Notes: generated by a model not told the origin, from the sequence alone. DNA of 64,000 bases from a bacterium (GCA_014896235.1 JADBKU010000012.1:1-64000), one strand, 5' to 3'; shown: positions 37,200-46,640, counted from the stretch's first letter. Translations and numbers: made by a program.

Positions 37200-37724
37200 C
37201 TAGCGATGGCCTCCACCGCCGTGGAAGCCGCCGAATCCTCCGTGGAATCCGCCCATAAAGGCGTGTTCTTCGCCCAGCGACGCGCCGCCGTGATCGGCCA
37301 TTTCGAAACGTAACGGCGACGTTGGCGGCGGCGGTGGATGGCCCAGCGGATTCGGCCGACGACGACCGCCGCCGCAATATCCATCATCGCAATCGCGGTC
37401 GCCATCGCCGAGATAATACGGATACCATCCATAATCCTGGTAAATTCCGAACGGCTCCGGATACCAGAGCCAATCGATCGGCGAATAGTACGGCAGCGGC
37501 CCGAAATCTTCGGTGTTGGCGTAGGACATGTAATCCGCGACATTGCCATAAGGAACCGGCCCGGCCGGTTGCGTCCGGTTGAAGCATCCGGCGAGCGCCG
37601 CGAGTGACACGCTTGCGACTATCGTGATTAGAAGCCGGCGCCGGTCTTGATTTTTCCAAACCGGCCAGCTGGAGAGCTCGCTCGTGCGCGGGCCTGACTG
37701 CATGAGCCGCAATCGCCCATCCAT
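37200..37724 (-). CDS. Putative lipoprotein with glycine/tyrosine/proline-rich body
   Basis: The 174-residue protein has basic residues (KNQDRRR), a hydrophobic core and a lipobox LAGC at about residue 47, so it is probably a lipid-anchored envelope protein. The mature part is rich in Tyr, Pro and Gly, with a PPPPPTSP linker and a C-terminal HGGFGGFHGGGGHR tail that could bind metal. The N-terminal extension before the signal is unusually long, and the true start may be internal. I do not recognise a family. Confidence 0.65.
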   Translation of the reverse strand: MDGRLRLMQSGPRTSELSSWPVWKNQDRRRLLITIVASVSLAALAGCFNRTQPAGPVPYGNVADYMSYANTEDFGPLPYYSPIDWLWYPEPFGIYQDYGWYPYYLGDGDRDCDDGYCGGGRRRPNPLGHPPPPPTSPLRFEMADHGGASLGEEHAFMGGFHGGFGGFHGGGGHR

Positions 37725-37849
37725 GATTTCAATCTAATCCCGCTGGGAATTCCTCACAACGCGAGATTTTCGGGATGAAAAGATTGCCGGCCGGCGATGC
37801 GCGCCAGCATGGACATTGGCGATGCAGCGCGAATCGGATGCGATCGGAT

Positions 37850-38227
37850 TTATTGCCGGCGATCGAAAATAAAGAGCGGCGTCATGTTCGCCGATTTCGG
37901 ATCGATCTCAAGCACCCGCCATCCGCCTTCGCGCCGCACCGGCCGGCGCTCAAGGCCCGCGCGATCAAGCGCCGCCGCGACCATATCGACGTCGTCGGCC
38001 TCGAGCCATACCGCCATCAAGCCCTCGCCGTTGGCCGCGATTTGCGGCGCAGCTGCGGCGCCCGAGCGCAGGCGGATTTCGGAATCGCCGATTGCGATCA
38101 CCGCATCTTCGGAACCGGCCGGACGCCGCACGGTGAAACCAAAGTTCGCTTGATAGACGCGCGCGGCGTCGTCGAGGTCGCTGGCGGCGATTTCAAGCCG
38201 TTCGAACCGTTTGATCATCGAGTCCAT
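37850..38227 (-). CDS. VOC-family (glyoxalase-like) protein
   Basis: This 125-residue single VOC domain begins FERLEIAASDLDDAARVYQANFGFT and ends WRVLEIDPKSANMTPLFIFDR, a Rhodanese-free two-repeat beta-alpha-beta3 fold. The typical metal ligands (H or E at the strand starts) are only partly present: E11 near the start and no clear histidine, so catalysis is uncertain. The family covers glyoxalase I, epimerases and drug-binding proteins. Methylmalonyl-CoA epimerase is conceivable given the mutase in this window, but the sequence does not show it. Confidence 0.78.
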   Translation of the reverse strand: MDSMIKRFERLEIAASDLDDAARVYQANFGFTVRRPAGSEDAVIAIGDSEIRLRSGAAAAPQIAANGEGLMAVWLEADDVDMVAAALDRAGLERRPVRREGGWRVLEIDPKSANMTPLFIFDRRQ

Positions 38228-38285
38228 TCTAGCGCGTCGCGTGCGCCGCGAAAATCAAGCCGGCGCGCTTGCGGCCGGCGCCGCA

Positions 38286-39020
38286 TCACCTGGGTTTGAG
38301 CGTGAATTTGACGTTCGCGACGCCGCCGGCCGGCACCGTGACCCGTTCGCGCGCCGTGCCAAGCTTTTCCTGCCAGACTTCGATCGTGTAGCTCCCCGGC
38401 GGCACATTGCTGATCGAAAAACGGCCGTGAGCGTCGGTCACGGCATAGTAAGGATTCGCCGTCGCGTACCACCAACCTTCCATCCAGTTGTGCGCGTCGC
38501 AGGTCACCTTGATCGCCTCGGGCTTGGCCACCGTAATCGAAATCGTCTTCTTGAAGCCCGGCTGCGCCATATCGACGACCGGATTGACGGTCGATTCCGT
38601 ATGGATGCTGTGCAGGATGCCGTCGGAGTTGACGATCTTGATCGTACTGCCGGCGGGAAAGGCGATCAGATGCGGCACGTATTGGCAGCCTTTCTGATCA
38701 AAAATCACGTTCTTTAACGGAGTCATCGGCTCGCCCTTAGCGATGTCCGGAAGGGTCACGACCGCATTGGCGATTCCACCGTCGCGCGCGACCACCAGCG
38801 ATTCGTCGTAAAGCGGATGCGCGCCGCAAACGTCGCGGTCTTTGCTGATATCGAGCCGTTTCAACGGCGGCGGCTTTCCGTCATAGAGGACCACGCCCGC
38901 GATCGTTCCGCCGTGGGCGACCGGACCGCCTTCGTACGCGGCGGCCGCGCCGATGGCCGCGGCGGTCATCGCCAGCGCAATCGCCGCGCCGGCCAATCGC
39001 TTCCTCAACCGCTCAAACAT
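38286..39020 (-). CDS. Secreted cupredoxin-like protein with carboxypeptidase-regulatory-like domain
   Basis: The 244-residue exported protein has a cleavable-looking signal (LAGAAIALAMTAAAIGAAAAYEG). A cupredoxin-type fold follows, with likely type I copper ligands: His in ILHSIHTES, then Cys, His and Met in VTCDAHNWMEGW. The C-terminal ~65 residues form a small beta domain (AVTDAHGRFSISNVPPGSYTIEVW). Proteins of this layout occur as methylamine-utilisation-like or electron-transfer/copper-binding proteins. A conserved CGAHPLYDESLVV segment precedes the fold. The role is probably periplasmic electron transfer or copper binding. Confidence 0.8.
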   Translation of the reverse strand: MFERLRKRLAGAAIALAMTAAAIGAAAAYEGGPVAHGGTIAGVVLYDGKPPPLKRLDISKDRDVCGAHPLYDESLVVARDGGIANAVVTLPDIAKGEPMTPLKNVIFDQKGCQYVPHLIAFPAGSTIKIVNSDGILHSIHTESTVNPVVDMAQPGFKKTISITVAKPEAIKVTCDAHNWMEGWWYATANPYYAVTDAHGRFSISNVPPGSYTIEVWQEKLGTARERVTVPAGGVANVKFTLKPR

Positions 39021-39088
39021 TCGACCGGACCAGAATCGTAAAAGTTCCGAACCGCGGCTGGAGATTCAGGCTGCCGACGAACGCGCCG

Positions 39089-39727
39089 CTATGACGCCCG
39101 CCGTGCCGCCATCTCCGATTTGCGCGCGATGATGCAGTAATGGACGGATATCGCTGAGAACCGGTCATGGCGCTCGACTTCGATCGGCTGCCCTTCAAGC
39201 ACGTCGCGCGCGCGCAGGCGAGTCGTCCATCCGAGCAGCTTGGTTAGAGGATTGACGACGCGGCCGAGCAGATAGAGCAGCGCATTCGGACTCGCGAAAT
39301 GGCTGATTACGACGATCTTGCCGCCGGGCCGGCACACCCTGACCATCTCGGCCATCATCCGCCGCGGATCCGGCACCACGGTCATCACGTGGAAGCTCAA
39401 GACCCAGTCAAAGCTGTTGTCGGGAAATTCGAGCTGCTGCGCGTCGCCATGCTTGAGCTCGACATGGCCCCAATCGTTCTCGCGCGTCTTGGCGACGGCC
39501 TGCGCCAGCATTTTGTCCGACGGATCGATGCCCACGATGCGCAGATAAGGCGGATACGCGTCGAGCGAAATTCCAGTGCCGACGCCGACCTCAAGCGCGC
39601 GCTGCCCGGGGCGGAACGGCAGTGATTCGATTACCTCATGCTCGTGGTCGACGAATGCGCGGCCGAAAACCTTATCGTAGAAATGAGCCAGATCGGAGTA
39701 AACGCGGCTTTCGTGCGGCTCGGCCAT
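39089..39727 (-). CDS. Class I SAM-dependent methyltransferase, PmtA-like
   Basis: The 212-residue methyltransferase begins YSDLAHFYDKVFGRAF, as in bacterial phosphatidylethanolamine N-methyltransferases. It has the SAM motif I LEVGVGTGISLDAYP and motif II VGIDPSDKML, followed by DWVLSFHVMTVVPDP. PmtA would convert phosphatidylethanolamine to phosphatidylcholine; ubiquinone-type methyltransferase is the main alternative. It sits near PlsC, which also concerns phospholipids. Confidence 0.8.
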   Translation of the reverse strand: MAEPHESRVYSDLAHFYDKVFGRAFVDHEHEVIESLPFRPGQRALEVGVGTGISLDAYPPYLRIVGIDPSDKMLAQAVAKTRENDWGHVELKHGDAQQLEFPDNSFDWVLSFHVMTVVPDPRRMMAEMVRVCRPGGKIVVISHFASPNALLYLLGRVVNPLTKLLGWTTRLRARDVLEGQPIEVERHDRFSAISVHYCIIARKSEMAARRAS

Positions 39728-39835
39728 CAGTAGCGTACCTCGCGGATGCGATTGATATGGAACGCGCCGTCCACTTCATGCCGCAAGCGCCGTCGAGCGG
39801 CGTCTTCTTTCGCCAGTCGCATCCCGCCGACCGGC

Positions 39836-40033
39836 TCAGGCCGCCACGTTGACGCCGCGCAGATGGCGCTTGAAAGAGGCGATATCGCGCTTGCGAAAGC
39901 GCCACTGCCGCCCTTTTTTGAACGCGGGCAGGATATTGCGCCGCGCGAATTCGTTGACCGTATCGGGGCTGAGGTCAAGCAGGAAGGCGACCTCACGGGA
40001 ATTGAGAAGGATATCGTCCTTATCGGCCATCAT
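39836..40033 (-). CDS. Small excisionase/MerR-type helix-turn-helix protein
   Basis: The 65-residue protein is one winged-helix DNA-binding domain: LLNSREVAFLLDLSPDTVNE, then RNILPAFKKGRQWRFRKRDI. Such domains occur in phage excisionases and also as ordinary chromosomal regulators. There is no integrase or phage gene nearby. Its upstream region (40034-40233) is strikingly AT-rich and probably holds its promoter. Two ATGs in a row begin it. Confidence 0.85.
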   Translation of the reverse strand: MMADKDDILLNSREVAFLLDLSPDTVNEFARRNILPAFKKGRQWRFRKRDIASFKRHLRGVNVAA

Positions 40034-40233
40034 CGTAGGTTTTGGATGCTGTAGGGAACGCGCGTTTTTCTAATATGTTCTGAAAAGCGAAGTCAAGGCA
40101 TTTTGCCAAATCCACAGCTCGAAGACCATCGTTCGGCCGCAGGACTTTCCACCGGCCGGCTTATGTCTCTCCATGATAGTCTAAAAGATAACAAATTTGG
40201 CTTAATTTATAACTTACATTCTTATAGAGTTAA
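40034..40233. promoter_or_regulatory. AT-rich intergenic region between secD and the HTH gene
   Basis: These 200 bp are clearly AT-richer than the rest of the window, especially 40178-40233. No gene is visible. The part near 40034 should contain the promoter of the HTH gene, and the part near 40233 the secD transcript end, although I see no clear hairpin with a T-run. The weak repeats GCCAAAT/ATTTGGC (near 40105 and 40195) are too short to interpret. Confidence 0.5.
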
Positions 40234-41886
40234 TCAGACGCTAATTTTAGCTAAACGACGCGTTTGAATCTTGAAGTCGTACCACGCACGCGTCACCACG
40301 AAGCAGGAAAAAATACCCGTCGCGACCCCGACGCACAGCGTCACAGCGAATCCCTTGACCGGTCCAGTGCCGAATTGAAACAAGATCAGCCCCGCGACAA
40401 AGGTCGAAATGTTCGAGTCGCGGATCGCCGACCATGCCCGCTCATAGGCGACCTTCACCGCCTCGCGCGGCGATTTTCCCGCCCGCAACTCTTCACGCAT
40501 CCGTTCGTTCACCAGCACGTTGGCGTCCACCGACATGCCCAGCGTCAGCACGATACCCGCTATTCCGGGCAGCGTCAGGGTGGCCTGCAGCGCCGCCATC
40601 ACGCAGACCAGCAAGAGAATGTTGAGCGTCAGGCCGAAATCCGCGAGCAATCCGGCGCCGCTGTAATAGATCGCCATGAAAATCAGCACCGCGGCGGCGC
40701 CGACGACGAACGAAAGTTCGCCCTGATGAATCGAATCGCGGCCGAGCGACGGACCGACGGTGCGCTCCTCGATAATTTCGACCGGCGCGGGCAAAGCGCC
40801 CGAGCGCAACACGATCGCCAGTTCGTGCGCTTCCTCGAAAGTGAAGTTGCCTGTGATTTGAACGTCGCCGCCGGGAATCGGCTCCTTGATCACCGGCGCC
40901 GAATAGACGGTGTTGTCGAGGATTATCGCCAGCCGCCGTCCCACGTTGTTCGCGGTCAGCGAAGCAAAGGTTTCGGCGCCGCGACTATCCAGATGAACCT
41001 CGACATACGGCCCTTCGAGGCTGCTGCCGGGACGCACCCGCGCGTCAGTAACCGAATCGCCGGTCATTAGCACCGGAGACTCGACCAGGTACGGTTCGGC
41101 GCCGCCAGCCTGAATCGGCCCGTGCAAGATCTCGTCGCCAGGCGGCGGACCGTTCTTCAACGCGTCCGCAAGCGAATTTTTGTCGTCGATCAGCTTGAAT
41201 TCGAGCACCGCCGTGCGCCCGATCAGCTCTTTGGCGCGTTCGGGATCCTGGATGCCCGGAAGCTGCACGAGGATATCGTTGTCGCCCTCGCGTTCGACCG
41301 TGGTTTCGCGCACGCCAAGCTGGTCGATACGGTTGCGGATCGTCTCGAGCGCCTGATCCATCGCGTTGTTGCTGATATGAATCTCCTCGCGCGGCTGAAA
41401 CGCGAGCTTGAACGTCGGCGATCCGCTCGAGTTGACGGTGGACAACACCAGGTCGGGAAAGGATTTATCAGCCAGAGCGAGGAAGGCGGAACGCTCGTCC
41501 GGGTTCTTGAGCGCGAACGTCACGGAGCCGTCGGGATTTTGCGTGACGATGCCCGTCGCGAGTTTGTTTTGAGTCAACGCCCGGTTCAGATCGTCCGCGC
41601 GCCGGCGCAGGGCGTTGCTGACCGCGGCCGGTAATTTCACTTCGAGCAATAGATGGGTCCCGCCCTGAAGATCCAGCCCGAGCTGGATTTTAGGCAGATT
41701 CTCCATGAAATCCGGCAGATCGGGCCGGAAACTCGGCAGCAGCAGAACCGCCGCCGCCGCCGCCAGCACGCCCGCCAGCAACAGCCGCATCATGCCGCTG
41801 CCGTTGGTGAAATGCAGGTAAAGGAAGATCACCGCCAACGTCAGCAGGATCGCGATCGGAATCGGATTTTGACTCGCGCCTTCCAC
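40234..41886 (-). CDS. secD: Protein translocase subunit SecD
   Basis: The 550-residue protein is membrane-anchored at the N-terminus and has LGLDLQGGTHLLLEV, a long periplasmic part with VRETTVEREGDNDILVQLPG and GLLADFGLTLNILL, and a C-terminal six-helix core. SecD with SecF uses proton motive force to complete export of proteins through SecYEG. It follows yajC by 51 bp, the normal order. secF, which almost always follows, is not present; the next gene is an HTH protein. Confidence 0.96.
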   Translation of the reverse strand: MEGASQNPIPIAILLTLAVIFLYLHFTNGSGMMRLLLAGVLAAAAAVLLLPSFRPDLPDFMENLPKIQLGLDLQGGTHLLLEVKLPAAVSNALRRRADDLNRALTQNKLATGIVTQNPDGSVTFALKNPDERSAFLALADKSFPDLVLSTVNSSGSPTFKLAFQPREEIHISNNAMDQALETIRNRIDQLGVRETTVEREGDNDILVQLPGIQDPERAKELIGRTAVLEFKLIDDKNSLADALKNGPPPGDEILHGPIQAGGAEPYLVESPVLMTGDSVTDARVRPGSSLEGPYVEVHLDSRGAETFASLTANNVGRRLAIILDNTVYSAPVIKEPIPGGDVQITGNFTFEEAHELAIVLRSGALPAPVEIIEERTVGPSLGRDSIHQGELSFVVGAAAVLIFMAIYYSGAGLLADFGLTLNILLLVCVMAALQATLTLPGIAGIVLTLGMSVDANVLVNERMREELRAGKSPREAVKVAYERAWSAIRDSNISTFVAGLILFQFGTGPVKGFAVTLCVGVATGIFSCFVVTRAWYDFKIQTRRLAKISV

Positions 41887-41937
41887 GATTCTCTCGGTAG
41901 TTCTTCTCCGTCGGACGATGCGCGGATACGGCGCGCG

Positions 41938-42303
41938 TCAGTCCGACTTCTCTTTTTTGGTTTGCGCCTTGCCGTAACTCGAGATCGAGCCGATCTGGTT
42001 GCGTTCGACCCGAACCCGGACGTTGGGCGCGATTTCGAGCGTGACCAGATTGTCGGAAAGCTCGTGGATACGGCCAATCAGACCGCCCGTCGTAACGACT
42101 TCGTCGTTGCGTTTAAGGCCCTTGATCATCTTTTGATGTTCATTCGCCCGCTGCGTTTGCGGCCTCAGTATCACGAAATAAAACACCGCGATCACCAGCA
42201 CCAGCGGGACCACCGGATTGGTCAATAACTGATCGAATATTCCGCCCGGCGGCGCCGCGGCATGCGCGGCCGCATCGGCCCACGCGGTTCCCTCGAAGAG
42301 CAT
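41938..42303 (-). CDS. yajC: Preprotein translocase accessory subunit YajC
   Basis: The 121-residue protein has one transmembrane helix (PLVLVIAVFYFVILRPQ) followed by QMIKGLKRNDEVVTTGG-like sequence (here KMIKGLKRNDEVVTTGGLIG), the YajC signature. It associates with SecDF and SecYEG. The ATG at 42303 shares one base with the tgt stop (TGATG), implying translational coupling; the much longer open frame upstream is only the tgt shadow. Confidence 0.94.
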   Translation of the reverse strand: MLFEGTAWADAAAHAAAPPGGIFDQLLTNPVVPLVLVIAVFYFVILRPQTQRANEHQKMIKGLKRNDEVVTTGGLIGRIHELSDNLVTLEIAPNVRVRVERNQIGSISSYGKAQTKKEKSD

Positions 42304-43454
42304 CAGTTCGTTTTCCCGTTCCTTGCGGTTTCGCCCGCTTCGATCATATCCGTCGTATAACGGGCGAATGCGTTGTAGGCCCGTGATGCGATAGCAGCTT
42401 GGGCTTCGCGCATCAAGCGACCATAGAAATACAGATTGTGCTCCGTTAGCGCGCGCGCCGCCAGTATTTCGCCGGCCATGAACAAATGGCGCAAGTAGGC
42501 GCGCGAAAAGGTCGTGCAGCAGCGGCAATCGCAGCGCGGATCGAGCGGACGCTCGTCCCGGGCGTGCGCGGCCTGTTTGATCGACACGCGCCCCTCGCTC
42601 GTGAAAGCCGAGCCGTTGCGCGCATTTCGGGTGGGCAAGACGCAATCGAACATATCGAAGCCCATCCCGATCGCCGCCAGCAGATCCTGCGGCGTACCGA
42701 CGCCCATCAGATACCGCGGACGGTCCGCCGGCAGCAGCGACGCCCCCAGCGCGGCCATCTCGCGCATCGCGGATTTCGGCTCGCCAACCGAAAGCCCGCC
42801 GATAGCGTAGCCGTCGAACGGAAGCGCGGTAATCTGGCGCGCGCTGTCGCGTCTTAAATCCGGATAAATGCCGCCTTGAACGATCCCGAACAGCGCCTGC
42901 GTCTCGCTGGTGCGTGCGCGCAGGCACCGCTCGGCCCATCGCGCGGTCAGTTCGAGCGACTCGCGGGCGCGCCGATGGTCGGCCGGATACGGCGTGCATT
43001 CGTCCAGCGCCATGATGATATCGGCGCCGAGCGCCTGCTGGATTTCGATCGCGCTCTCGGGCGTCAGCGTCAGCGGCGCGCCGTCCAGATGCGAGCGGAA
43101 GCGGATGCCGTCGGCGCCGATCGAATTGATTCGCGCGAGGCTCATCGCCTGAAATCCGCCGGAGTCGGTAAGTACCGCGCCGCGGAAGCCCATGAAGCGG
43201 GCGATTCCGCCAAAATCGCGCACCAATTCCGCGCCCGGCCGCACCGCCAGATGGTAGGTGTTGGCCAGCACCATCCGGTAGCCCATCGACCACAATTCAT
43301 CCGGCGCCATCGCCTTGACCGCCGCGCGCGTTCCCACCGGCATGAAAACGGGCGTTGGCACGCCGCCATGCGGCGTGATCAGACGGCCCATCCGCGCGGC
43401 GCCGTCCTCGGCGTAAACCTCAAAGCGGAAATGCGATTCGGCCACGTTGATCAC
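42303..43454 (-). CDS. tgt: tRNA-guanine transglycosylase (queuine biosynthesis)
   Basis: The 383-residue enzyme swaps guanine-34 for preQ1 in GUN-anticodon tRNAs. Visible are VLTDSGGFQAMSLA with the catalytic Asp, GVGTPQDLLAAI with the second aspartate region, FDCVLPTRNARNG, and the zinc site CDCRCC. It lies 12 bp after queA and runs into yajC. Confidence 0.97.
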   Translation of the reverse strand: MINVAESHFRFEVYAEDGAARMGRLITPHGGVPTPVFMPVGTRAAVKAMAPDELWSMGYRMVLANTYHLAVRPGAELVRDFGGIARFMGFRGAVLTDSGGFQAMSLARINSIGADGIRFRSHLDGAPLTLTPESAIEIQQALGADIIMALDECTPYPADHRRARESLELTARWAERCLRARTSETQALFGIVQGGIYPDLRRDSARQITALPFDGYAIGGLSVGEPKSAMREMAALGASLLPADRPRYLMGVGTPQDLLAAIGMGFDMFDCVLPTRNARNGSAFTSEGRVSIKQAAHARDERPLDPRCDCRCCTTFSRAYLRHLFMAGEILAARALTEHNLYFYGRLMREAQAAIASRAYNAFARYTTDMIEAGETARNGKTN

Positions 43455-43466
43455 GAGACGCTGATT

Positions 43467-44516
43467 TCAAGGCGCCTGACGCGCGTCCGCGACGCCCGCC
43501 GCGATCAACATCGCATCGCCATAACTCAGGAAACGGTAGCGATGGCGTATGGCGTCGCGATACGCCGCGAGCAGATGGTCTCGGCCGGCCAGCGCCATCA
43601 CCAGCGCCAGCACGGTGCTGCGCGGCATGTGAAAGTTTGTGATCATCCCGTCCACGAGCTTGAAGCGGAAGCCGGGATATATGAATAGTCCGGTAAATCC
43701 CTCGCGATCGCCCGTGATCGCCCATGATTCCAGCGCGCGCACGCTCGACGTTCCGACCGCGATGATTCTGCCGCCCAGCCGCCGCGCGGACTCGATCGCG
43801 GCGGCGGCGCCGGCCGGAATCGTGAACCATTCGGCCTCCATCGTATGGCCTTCGATCTCGCGGGAGCGAATCGGGGCGAAGGTGCCCGGTCCGATATGCA
43901 GGGTCAGGCGGGTATTGCGGATGCCGGCGGCGGCGAGTTCGTCGAGCAATTCGCGGGTGAAATGAAGCCCGGCGGTCGGAGCCGCGACGGCTCCGACCTG
44001 ATCCGCATAGACCGTCTGATATTCGGTCAGGTCGGCCGGCCCCGGCGGGCGGCGGATATAATGCGGCAGCGCGGGCTCGCCCGCTTCGTCGAGGACCTGT
44101 TGCATCGGCGCGCCATCCTCGGCGACGACGAGCAGGCGTCCGTTGCGCAAATTTCCAGCGACCCGCAAGATGCGCCCGTTAGACAGGAGCAGTCGCGCGC
44201 CCTCGCGAGGCGCGCGATGAGATTTGGCCAGCGCCAGCCAAGCGCCGGCGGGCGCTTCGGCGGCGCGCACCATCAAAAGCTCGACCGCCCCGCCCGATTC
44301 CTTGCGCGCATGCAGGCGCGCAGGGAAAACGCGCGTATCGTTCAAGACGAGCAAGTCGCCTTCGCGCAGATGGCGTGCGAGCTTGTAAAACCGCGAATGA
44401 ACGATCGCGCCGGTGCGAGGGTCAAGCGCCAGCAGGCGCGCATCGGCGCGGTTCGGAATCGGCTCCTGAGCGATCAGTTCGGCTGGCAAATCGTAATCGA
44501 GTTCGCTTAAACGCAT
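43467..44516 (-). CDS. queA: S-adenosylmethionine:tRNA ribosyltransferase-isomerase
   Basis: The 349-residue QueA converts preQ1-tRNA to epoxyqueuosine using the ribosyl group of SAM. Signatures are MRLSELDYDLPAELIAQEP at the start, LVLNDTRVFPARL, AVAAPTAGLHFT and TSSVRALES. It is the first gene of the queA-tgt-yajC-secD unit. Its start is the standard family start. Confidence 0.97.
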   Translation of the reverse strand: MRLSELDYDLPAELIAQEPIPNRADARLLALDPRTGAIVHSRFYKLARHLREGDLLVLNDTRVFPARLHARKESGGAVELLMVRAAEAPAGAWLALAKSHRAPREGARLLLSNGRILRVAGNLRNGRLLVVAEDGAPMQQVLDEAGEPALPHYIRRPPGPADLTEYQTVYADQVGAVAAPTAGLHFTRELLDELAAAGIRNTRLTLHIGPGTFAPIRSREIEGHTMEAEWFTIPAGAAAAIESARRLGGRIIAVGTSSVRALESWAITGDREGFTGLFIYPGFRFKLVDGMITNFHMPRSTVLALVMALAGRDHLLAAYRDAIRHRYRFLSYGDAMLIAAGVADARQAP

Positions 44517-44646
44517 CGATGCGATCCGATTGGAATGGCCTGCGGGCGATCATTCATGCGCACGCGCCGCGCACGGCATCTCTTCAGAATATCATCGGGG
44601 GAGCAGGCAGATTAAGCAGGCGCGGCCCGCACAGTCGCCGGCCACA

Positions 44647-46503
44647 TTACAGTTCCGAGGGGCGTCGATAAACGGGCTTCGGCAGCGCGTCGAATTCGGG
44701 CACCGCTCCATCGACCATGACGATCTGCGGATCTTCCGGCTCGATATCCTCGAAGAAGCGGTTGTAAAGTTCGCGCTTGGTCTGCAGGTACATCAAATCG
44801 AAGGCGTCGCGAAGCTGGTCGTGTTTCCAGAAATCGGCCGCGCCAAGCTCAACCTGGCCAGCGGGCGCCACAGTAAAGACGTAACGCATCCGATTTTCGG
44901 AATTAAATTCCGCGATTTCCTCCTGCAGGCCGCTGAGCGCTTCGGCGGCGACTCCTTCGGGCGGCGATGCGGCGACCAAGGTCTTGACGCCGAACTCGAT
45001 GCGCTCGATGCGCTGCACGAACTGGTTCGCCGCATCGATTTCGCGCAGTTGCGCGCGTTCGACCGCCGCCTTGTGCGCGCCAAGGATGCGCGCGAAGTGG
45101 CGCGACCCGCCGACGCCCCACTCCGCCGCGACGTTGGCGCCGCAATTCAAGGGCAGCACGAACAGCAGATCGCAGTCTTCCAGTTCGGCCGCAAGCCCAA
45201 GCGGCATCCGTTCGAGCAAATCTTCGTCATCGGAGCCTTGCCCGCCCGCGCGCGCGAACAATGGCGCAAGATCGAAGGTGCCGAACAGCGCATCGGCGGT
45301 GCGCTGCAGGGGATCGCCCTCGCCGGAGGTCAAAATTTCGCAGTTGGCGTATTCGGCCTGCCGATCGCGGGGCAGTTCGGAGATGCGCTCGGTCACGCCG
45401 CGCCAGTTGGTGGCGTAATGCAAGGCGCCCGATTCGGCGCTGGCGCGCGCAAGGTAGAAATGAATCCGCGGCTGATCGCCGAGCGCGTCGGCCAGCGCGG
45501 TTTCAAAATTGGCGAAAAAATTTTCGCGCCACGGCCGCGGCCGCAACAACGCCTTGCTTACCAGCGGCACGTACAGCCACGGCAGGTCGCCCAGATCGGG
45601 AAGCCGGACCGATTTCCACCATTCTTCGATCAACGGCAACTCCCCATCGCCGGAGCCGGTCTTTTCCGCGCCGACTTTTCCGCCCACCCAGAATATCCCG
45701 TTCCACGCGCCGATCGATGAGCCGGCCACGACTCGCACCTTGTGCAGCGCATTGTAATCGCGAAGAAATTCATGAATCGCCTTGAGCGCGCCGGCCTGGT
45801 ATGCGCCGCGCGCGCCGCCCCCGCCAAGGACGATGCCAATCCGCCCGACATGGCCCTGGAAGAACTGGACGTATTCGCGCCGCCGCGCGCGGCCGTTGCG
45901 TTTGCCATGCGCATAGACCGGTTCGACCTCGTCGATCGGCACGGTGGTCTCCACCGTCAAAGCCGCTATCTCTTCGGGCGCGGACTCGCCGTAAAACCGC
46001 TTCGGGAAGGAAACTGCCGCCATCAGGGCGTCATTGAGAAGGCGGACCACATTGGCGAGCCAGAATCCAAGGTTGAGCGCGACCAACGAACGTGCGGCGA
46101 CCACCAGCAGGCTCGCCATGCCGCGCCCCAAAACGCCCGCGGATTCGGCATTGAAAGTCGCCGCGATCGCACCGGCGCACCATACGATAAATCGAACCGG
46201 CGCGCGGCCCTTTAGACCGGGCGAGAGGAAATCGTAACCCTTATGAATCGCGATCGCCGGGAGCGCGGCGGAATCCGTTAAAATATCCTTGGCCCGCGCC
46301 CAAACCGCAACTGCTCCAGCGGGCACAGCGATCGCATTCAGATGAGTCCGGGCGGCAAGCCTGGAAATATCGCCGAAAAAGGCGAAATCGCGCCACGCCA
46401 CGTAATAGACCAGGCAATCCTCGATCCACCACCCGACCACGAACAGGATCGCGATCTCGACCATCAGGCCCCACGGCATCGCCGGCAGTCGTCGCGCCTT
46501 CAC
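44647..46503 (-). CDS. Membrane-anchored patatin-like phospholipase
   Basis: The 618-residue protein has an N-terminal region with several hydrophobic segments (for example LMVEIAILFVVGWWIEDCLVYYV). The patatin domain follows, with the oxyanion glycine loop LGGGGARGAYQAGAL and the nucleophile elbow AGSSIGAWNG (G-x-S-x-G). The catalytic aspartate is less clear; MVDGAVPEF near the C-terminus is the best candidate. Such enzymes are serine lipases/phospholipases. The length and membrane part set it apart from secreted ExoU-like enzymes. It stands alone. Confidence 0.85.
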   Translation of the reverse strand: MKARRLPAMPWGLMVEIAILFVVGWWIEDCLVYYVAWRDFAFFGDISRLAARTHLNAIAVPAGAVAVWARAKDILTDSAALPAIAIHKGYDFLSPGLKGRAPVRFIVWCAGAIAATFNAESAGVLGRGMASLLVVAARSLVALNLGFWLANVVRLLNDALMAAVSFPKRFYGESAPEEIAALTVETTVPIDEVEPVYAHGKRNGRARRREYVQFFQGHVGRIGIVLGGGGARGAYQAGALKAIHEFLRDYNALHKVRVVAGSSIGAWNGIFWVGGKVGAEKTGSGDGELPLIEEWWKSVRLPDLGDLPWLYVPLVSKALLRPRPWRENFFANFETALADALGDQPRIHFYLARASAESGALHYATNWRGVTERISELPRDRQAEYANCEILTSGEGDPLQRTADALFGTFDLAPLFARAGGQGSDDEDLLERMPLGLAAELEDCDLLFVLPLNCGANVAAEWGVGGSRHFARILGAHKAAVERAQLREIDAANQFVQRIERIEFGVKTLVAASPPEGVAAEALSGLQEEIAEFNSENRMRYVFTVAPAGQVELGAADFWKHDQLRDAFDLMYLQTKRELYNRFFEDIEPEDPQIVMVDGAVPEFDALPKPVYRRPSEL

Positions 46504-46640
46504 GCTGGCACCATCCTGTAACGTCGTCTGAGAATCCTGACGACAGCCCCCGCTCTTACAGTTATTTACGCTCTAAAGCTGCCTTAAACCAGACAGGTAA
46601 TCAATGTTTCGCAACTAATCCCGTATGGTGAAAAATAGCG

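Noticed and set aside
39836-40033. A prophage or integrative element indicated by the excisionase-like HTH protein
   Set aside because: No integrase, attachment repeats, tRNA gene or phage genes are nearby; such HTH proteins are common chromosomal regulators.
41938-43293. A 451-codon frame that would fuse a long arginine-rich N-terminus to YajC
   Set aside because: Only the last 121 codons match YajC and they have their own coupled ATG; the rest is the tgt gene read in another frame.
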